64,000 nucleotides of DNA from Limnohabitans sp. Rim47 (GTDB lineage: Bacteria; Pseudomonadota; Gammaproteobacteria; Burkholderiales; Burkholderiaceae_C): the NCBI RefSeq assembly GCF_001517545.1, contig NZ_FBYA01000005.1:56174-120173 (forward strand). The letters run 5' to 3'. Positions within the stretch are counted from its first letter, which is position 1. Every line of letters begins with the position of its first letter. The position numbers and the translations under genes are program-made. The notes under the pieces were generated by a model, which was given only the letters and a program-made list of their open reading frames with translations, had not been told where the DNA came from and did not search any database. Shown here piece by piece: positions 59,810 to 64,000 of this stretch.

Positions 59810-62290
59810 AGGCACAAACCCGAAGACCGCACTGAAGGGCAAATAGGGCAATGCCAGCGCCACCACCAGCACCACCAACGTGCTGACCCACAACAACCTG
59901 CCTGGCCGGCTTTGGTAAAACGGACGCCGGGTCCGCACCACCAGGGCAATGACCAACTCGGTCATGAGCGATTCGACAAACCAGCCCGTTTGAAACTCTG
60001 GCGCAGCGGCTTTGAAAATCCACAACAAAGCTCCAAAGGTCAAGAAATCAAACACCGAACTGAGCAAGCCAAAAACCACCATGTAGTTGCGAATGAACCG
60101 GGTGTTCCAGTGCCGGGGTTTGGCCACCCACTCGGGGTCCACCCGGTCCCCCGCAATGGTGGCGGCGGGTATGTCCGACAAGAAGTTGTTGAGCAAAATT
60201 TGGGAGGCCAGCAGCGGCAAAAAAGGCAAGAATACAGAAGCCACCGCCATGCTGACCATGTTGCCAAAATTGGCACTGATGGTGGTCAGGATGTATTTGA
60301 GGGTGTTGGCAAAGGTCACCCGCCCCTCGTCAATGCCCTGGCTCAAGATGCCCAAATCTTTGCGCAGCAGCACAAAGTCTGCGGCATCCTTGGCCACATC
60401 TACGGCGGTGTCGACCGAGATGCCCACATCGGCCGCATGCAGCGCCAACGCATCGTTGATGCCATCGCCCATGTACCCCACCACATGCCCGGTTTTTTGC
60501 AAAGCGAGAATGATCCGCTCTTTCTGGTTCGGATCGACTTCGGCAAAAACAAGCGTGTTTTTTGCGGCATGCATGAGCGCGTCATCGGCCATGTCATTGA
60601 GTTCACGCCCCGTCAAAATACGCCCCTCAGGGAACCCCACCACCTGCACCAAATGCTTGGCCACCTGCCGGTTGTCGCCCGTGATGACCTTGAGCTGAAC
60701 ACCCCGCTGCGCCAAATCCTGCAGGGTCTGGCGCACATCGGGTTTGGGCGGATCCATGAACAACAAGAATCCATCAAAATTCAAGCCCGATTCATCCGTG
60801 CGCACATAAGGCGTGACGCGCTCGTCAATGGGCCGTGATGCCACGCCCAGGACGCGATAACCCTGAGCGCTCCAGGCTTCAAACAAGGTGACCAAACGGG
60901 CACGCTGGTCATCGTCCAGCGGGCTGCGGCCTTCACCCTGCGTGGTGCACAAAGACTGCACTTTCTCAAAGGCCCCTTTGGTGATCAGGGTGCAACGGCC
61001 TGGCCCATCCAGTACCACCACCGACAAGCACTTGCGCACAAAGTCATAGGGAATTTCGTCCACCTTGGTGACTCCCGCAATATCCACCTGCGCTTGGCGC
61101 ACCGCCACACCAATGGCATCGTCCATCGCATTAGCCAAGCCCGACTGGTACTGGGCATTGATCCCTGACAGACGCAACACTTTGGCCGATGCCACGCCCT
61201 GGGTATCCAATGCCCCATCCAGGGCCACCACGCCAGCGGTCAAGGTGCCTGTTTTATCGGTGCACAACACATCCATAGCCCCCAGATTTTCAATCGCATT
61301 CAGCCGACGCACGATCACCCCCAGCTTGGCCATGCGGTTGGCACCGTGCGACAAGGTGATGCTGACAATCGCGGGCAACAGCTCCGGGGTCAACCCGACC
61401 GCCAAAGCCAGCGCAAACAACAAAGAATCAATGGGGGGCTTGTTAAAAAAAACATTGATCGCCAAAACAAGCACGACCATCACCAGCATGACGCGGGTCA
61501 ACAAATACCCAAAATGCTGAACGCCCCGCTCAAAATCGGTCATGGGCGGACGCAAAGCCAGTTTGAGTGCAATTTTTCCGAACACACTGGCCTTGCCCGT
61601 CTGCACCACCAAAGCACGCGCTGTGCCGCTGCTGACACTGGTGCCCATGAAAACGCAGTTGCTGCGCTCACTCAAACTGGCTGACTCCGCCACCACGCCC
61701 GGCTTTTTCTCGACCGGAAAGGTCTCCCCGGTGAGCACCGCCTGGTTGATGAAAAAATCTTTGGATTCCAAAACCACGCCATCGGCGGGTATCAAGCTGC
61801 CAGCGGACAACACCACCACATCGCCAGGCACTACGCTTTCGGACGGGATCGTTTTCAACCGCCCATCGCGCAGCACCTGCGAGTGGATTTTCACTTTGGC
61901 ACGCAAGCGCTTGATGGCGTTGCTGGCCACGTATTCCTGCGTGAACCCCAACAAAGTACTGCCGAGCACGATGGCCAACACCACACCCGCGTCGACCCAT
62001 TCGGCAGCCACCATCGAAATGCCCGACGCCACCATCAAAATCAACACGAGGGGATTTTTGAACTGGCTGATCAGCAAACCCAAAAACGTGGACCCCTGTG
62101 TCGAATCCAGCGCGTTGCCCCCCCAACGCCGGAGTCTGTCGCTGGCTGTTTTTTGTGTGAGCCCGCCCGTTTTCGAGGCCATCTCCTGCGTCAAATCCTG
62201 TGCAGTCCGACTCCAATAAGCCCCCATGTCAGCCTGTGACGATGTGCTGGAATGGGCGCCATTTCTGGCATTGACCTTGAAGGGGGACAC
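59714..62290 (-). CDS. mgtA: Magnesium-translocating P-type ATPase (MgtA type)
   Basis: This 858-residue P-type ATPase has the actuator motif VLTGETFPVEKK, the phosphorylation site VLCTDKTGTLTAG, the hinge YMGDGINDALALHAADVG and about ten membrane helices. VGLTPELLPAIVSITLSHGA in helix 4 and GLLSSVFDFLTFG near the C-terminus are typical for MgtA/MgtB magnesium importers. The GTG at 62290 is preferred since AAGGAG stands 5 nt upstream; an ATG at 62227 (MGAYWS) would remove a short hydrophilic N-terminus. The leader is only 94 nt after the SET gene and shows no obvious Mg-sensing structure to the eye. Confidence 0.94.
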   Translation of the reverse strand: MSPFKVNARNGAHSSTSSQADMGAYWSRTAQDLTQEMASKTGGLTQKTASDRLRRWGGNALDSTQGSTFLGLLISQFKNPLVLILMVASGISMVAAEWVDAGVVLAIVLGSTLLGFTQEYVASNAIKRLRAKVKIHSQVLRDGRLKTIPSESVVPGDVVVLSAGSLIPADGVVLESKDFFINQAVLTGETFPVEKKPGVVAESASLSERSNCVFMGTSVSSGTARALVVQTGKASVFGKIALKLALRPPMTDFERGVQHFGYLLTRVMLVMVVLVLAINVFFNKPPIDSLLFALALAVGLTPELLPAIVSITLSHGANRMAKLGVIVRRLNAIENLGAMDVLCTDKTGTLTAGVVALDGALDTQGVASAKVLRLSGINAQYQSGLANAMDDAIGVAVRQAQVDIAGVTKVDEIPYDFVRKCLSVVVLDGPGRCTLITKGAFEKVQSLCTTQGEGRSPLDDDQRARLVTLFEAWSAQGYRVLGVASRPIDERVTPYVRTDESGLNFDGFLLFMDPPKPDVRQTLQDLAQRGVQLKVITGDNRQVAKHLVQVVGFPEGRILTGRELNDMADDALMHAAKNTLVFAEVDPNQKERIILALQKTGHVVGYMGDGINDALALHAADVGISVDTAVDVAKDAADFVLLRKDLGILSQGIDEGRVTFANTLKYILTTISANFGNMVSMAVASVFLPFLPLLASQILLNNFLSDIPAATIAGDRVDPEWVAKPRHWNTRFIRNYMVVFGLLSSVFDFLTFGALLWIFKAAAPEFQTGWFVESLMTELVIALVVRTRRPFYQSRPGRLLWVSTLVVLVVALALPYLPFSAVFGFVPLPGPLMLGMIVLTLAYVFVVELVKKRFYALT

Positions 62291-62384
62291 GACTGCTCCT
62301 TGACGCCATTCATTCGCAAGAGGATTTGCTGAACGAGGCAAGTCCGATCATGCGCAGCTCTTGCAGGGCAGCACATGACTTGGG

Positions 62385-62888
62385 TCAAGTTTTGAGCAGA
62401 GCCTTTTCTGGTTGGCCCGATAGGGTGGGGCCGATCTGGTCGGTGTTGAGCATCGTGCCCCGGCATTTTTTGGAACCGCAATGGCAGGCATAGCGGGCCT
62501 TGAGTGCGTCGGTCATCGGCTCGTCGCTGAACAGGCTGTAGTCAAACGTCAACTCTTCGCCCCGAAACACCGGCCTGCGCGTTTTGATGAAAACGCGCCC
62601 CTTCACCAGATCGGGCACGCAATTGGGTCGGCACGAATGGTTGATCCATTTGGAATCGTTACCGCCATACAGCGCATCGATCACCCGGCCATCATCCAGA
62701 TGAAAGTAGAACGTGTGGTCGGGGTTGTTGGCATCGTGCGGGTGGCGGGCAATCGCCTCGGCCATGGTGATGACCTCGCCCACATACTCAATGACCCGCT
62801 CGACCGCAGCCAGATGCCGCGTGGCGAACACGCCTTTGCCGTGAACGCCCGAGGACTCCACCGCCCAACAGGCTTCGGGTCTTGACAT
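62385..62888 (-). CDS. SET-domain protein (putative lysine methyltransferase)
   Basis: This 167-residue protein is almost only a SET domain: GVHGKGVFATRHLAAVERV, EYVGEVITMAEAI, the pseudoknot motif WINHSCRPNCVPD, GEELTFDYS, and a post-SET-like CHCGSKKCRG with Cys that can hold zinc. SET proteins transfer methyl groups from SAM to lysine. They are sporadic in bacteria; targets proposed elsewhere include histone-like proteins. The ATG at 62888 overlaps the stop of the upstream AAA gene (TGATG), so the two are co-translated. Confidence 0.92.
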   Translation of the reverse strand: MSRPEACWAVESSGVHGKGVFATRHLAAVERVIEYVGEVITMAEAIARHPHDANNPDHTFYFHLDDGRVIDALYGGNDSKWINHSCRPNCVPDLVKGRVFIKTRRPVFRGEELTFDYSLFSDEPMTDALKARYACHCGSKKCRGTMLNTDQIGPTLSGQPEKALLKT

Positions 62889-64000
62889 CACAACGCCCCC
62901 TGCACCAAAGAACCGGCCTGCCCGTAGGGCAACACATCCACATCGGTTCTTGCTTGCCGAAGATCACCGCCATAAACCAGGTGCTGACTTTTCACACGCT
63001 CGCCCAGCAGGGCGCTGACGGTGCGCAGATTTTTAAACAACGGTGCCGCCACGGTTTGCGACGCCTTGATTTCGATCAGCTGAACGCCATCGGCATGCTC
63101 CAGCAACAGATCGACCTCGAGACCATTGCTGTCTCTAAAGAAATACAAAGGATCACGCAAGCCTTGGTTGCGCAAAGACTTCATCACCTCCACCACCACC
63201 AGATTTTCAAACAACGCACCGCGCAAAGGATGGTGCTGCAACTGCTCGACTGTCTTGATGCCAAGAAGCCAACAGGCCAGGCCCACATCGTAAAAATACA
63301 CCTTGGGGCTTTTGACCAAGCGCTTGCCAATGTTCACGCTCCAGGGTGCCAGGCTGAACACCAAAAATGACGCCTCCAGCAGACTCAACCACTGCGTGAT
63401 GGTGTTGCTGCTGACCCCCACTTCGTTGCCCAAGCTGGTCTGGTTCAACAGTTGCCCCGTACGCCCGGCCAACAAACGCACACACTGGCCGAACTCGCGC
63501 AGATGCCTGAGGTTGATGAGCTGGCGCACGTCACGCTCGACATAGGTGGCAAAGTAATCCGACAGCATGACCTCGGGCGGCAAGTCTTGTGCATGAATGC
63601 GCGGATAGCCACCTTGCAGCATCATTCGATTCACATCATCGGGGCCAAGGGTTACGCCATCGCCGACCGCTGCCAACTCTGACAAGCTCAGAGGCAGCAA
63701 TTCCAGCACGGCGGTTCGCCCTGCCAAGGATTGAGTGATGTGCGCATTGACTTGCAATTGATGGCTGCCGGTCAACACAAAACGACCTTTGCGTGGATCG
63801 GCATCGGTCAACACCTGAAGCCACGACAGCAGCGTGGGCACGTTCTGGATTTCGTCGAGCACCGCACCATCAGGGTATTGCGCCAAAAAGGCTTTGGGGT
63901 CCTGCTGCGCAAAATCCCGCACATCGGGCTGTTCCAGATTGACATAGGGCTTGTCTGGAAACGTCATGCGGCAGAGCGTCGTTTTGCCCGATTGGCGCGG
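62888..64000 (-). CDS. AAA_14/DUF4143 ATPase, N-terminus cut by window edge
   Basis: The frame stays open to the window edge; the first visible residues PRQSGKTTLCR are the end of a Walker A loop, so only about 30-40 residues are missing. Then follow YPDGAVLDEIQNVPTLLSWL (Walker B), FVLTGSHQLQ (sensor), winged-helix and a C-terminal DUF4143 domain with the PD-(D/E)XK-like GLEVDLLLEHADGVQLIEIK. Such proteins are widespread and of unclear function, sometimes toxin or mobile-element related. It overlaps the SET gene by one base. Confidence 0.88.
   Translation of the reverse strand, partial: PRQSGKTTLCRMTFPDKPYVNLEQPDVRDFAQQDPKAFLAQYPDGAVLDEIQNVPTLLSWLQVLTDADPRKGRFVLTGSHQLQVNAHITQSLAGRTAVLELLPLSLSELAAVGDGVTLGPDDVNRMMLQGGYPRIHAQDLPPEVMLSDYFATYVERDVRQLINLRHLREFGQCVRLLAGRTGQLLNQTSLGNEVGVSSNTITQWLSLLEASFLVFSLAPWSVNIGKRLVKSPKVYFYDVGLACWLLGIKTVEQLQHHPLRGALFENLVVVEVMKSLRNQGLRDPLYFFRDSNGLEVDLLLEHADGVQLIEIKASQTVAAPLFKNLRTVSALLGERVKSQHLVYGGDLRQARTDVDVLPYGQAGSLVQGAL

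Noticed and set aside
62291..62384. Mg-sensing leader (mgtA-type riboswitch or proline-rich leader ORF)
   Set aside because: Only 94 nt are available, no structured alternative hairpins are evident and the short frames here are not proline-rich leaders in the right position.

Overview
The window is chromosomal DNA of a betaproteobacterium, most likely order Burkholderiales and close to Comamonadaceae (a Limnohabitans- or Rhodoferax-like freshwater bacterium is my guess from memory of gene order and protein style; no comparison was run). Supporting signs are the complete mraZ-to-lpxC division and wall cluster, the mpl, aroG, tldD, rodA and xerC-DUF484-dapF neighbourhoods, a Lys/Ala/Pro-rich histone H1-like protein, and the RNase P RNA type. 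Coding density is high and most of the window looks like core chromosome. I saw no tRNA, rRNA, CRISPR array, prophage or insertion-sequence transposase.

Region 1 (1-17136): tail of a histone H1-like gene, then the block DUF3426-prmA-accC-accB-tlpA-hypothetical on the minus strand; mpl (plus); aroG on the minus strand behind a transcription-attenuation leader whose peptide carries eight consecutive aromatic residues; tldD, rodA, ruvC, mtgA, a TonB-like protein, an RNase II/R-family nuclease, a YqiA-like hydrolase and lpxC.

Region 2 (17137-34900): the dcw cluster, all minus strand, in the order mraZ-rsmH-ftsL-ftsI-murE-murF-mraY-murD-ftsW-murG-murC-ddlB-ftsQ-ftsA-ftsZ. Most junctions overlap by 1, 4 or 11 nt. 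Upstream of mraZ are four CACT/AGTG boxes at exact 10-bp spacing, the expected MraZ operator. murD carries an acidic insertion of about 80 residues. A long imperfect inverted repeat lies between ftsZ and lpxC.

Region 3 (35146-49600): a 1308-residue calcium-binding-repeat exoprotein with features of type I secretion substrates, a DksA with a long histone-like tail and without most zinc cysteines, a His-rich COG0523 GTPase, xerC-DUF484-dapF, a Nudix/metallo-beta-lactamase fusion, an S4-domain protein that seems to be a catalytically dead pseudouridine synthase, a cysteine-less IscR relative, rnpB, cysK and a MITE-like repeat.

Region 4 (49603-64000): an FAD oxidoreductase followed by a regulator-rich accessory segment: three Crp/Fnr-type proteins (one degenerate), two NarL-type response regulators without a kinase (one a pseudo-receiver), and a Lon-like AAA protease. 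After these come VF530, a DUF883/holin-like/small-protein trio, an MgtA-type P-type ATPase, a SET-domain protein and a DUF4143 ATPase cut by the window edge. Both intact Crp/Fnr genes are preceded by the same GTTC-N6-GAAC inverted repeat.

Most notable for follow-up: the aroG aromatic leader attenuator, the Crp/Fnr plus pseudo-receiver locus with its shared operator-like motif, the SET/AAA pair in a genome that also encodes histone H1-like proteins, and the several proteins that have kept their fold but lost active-site or metal-binding residues.
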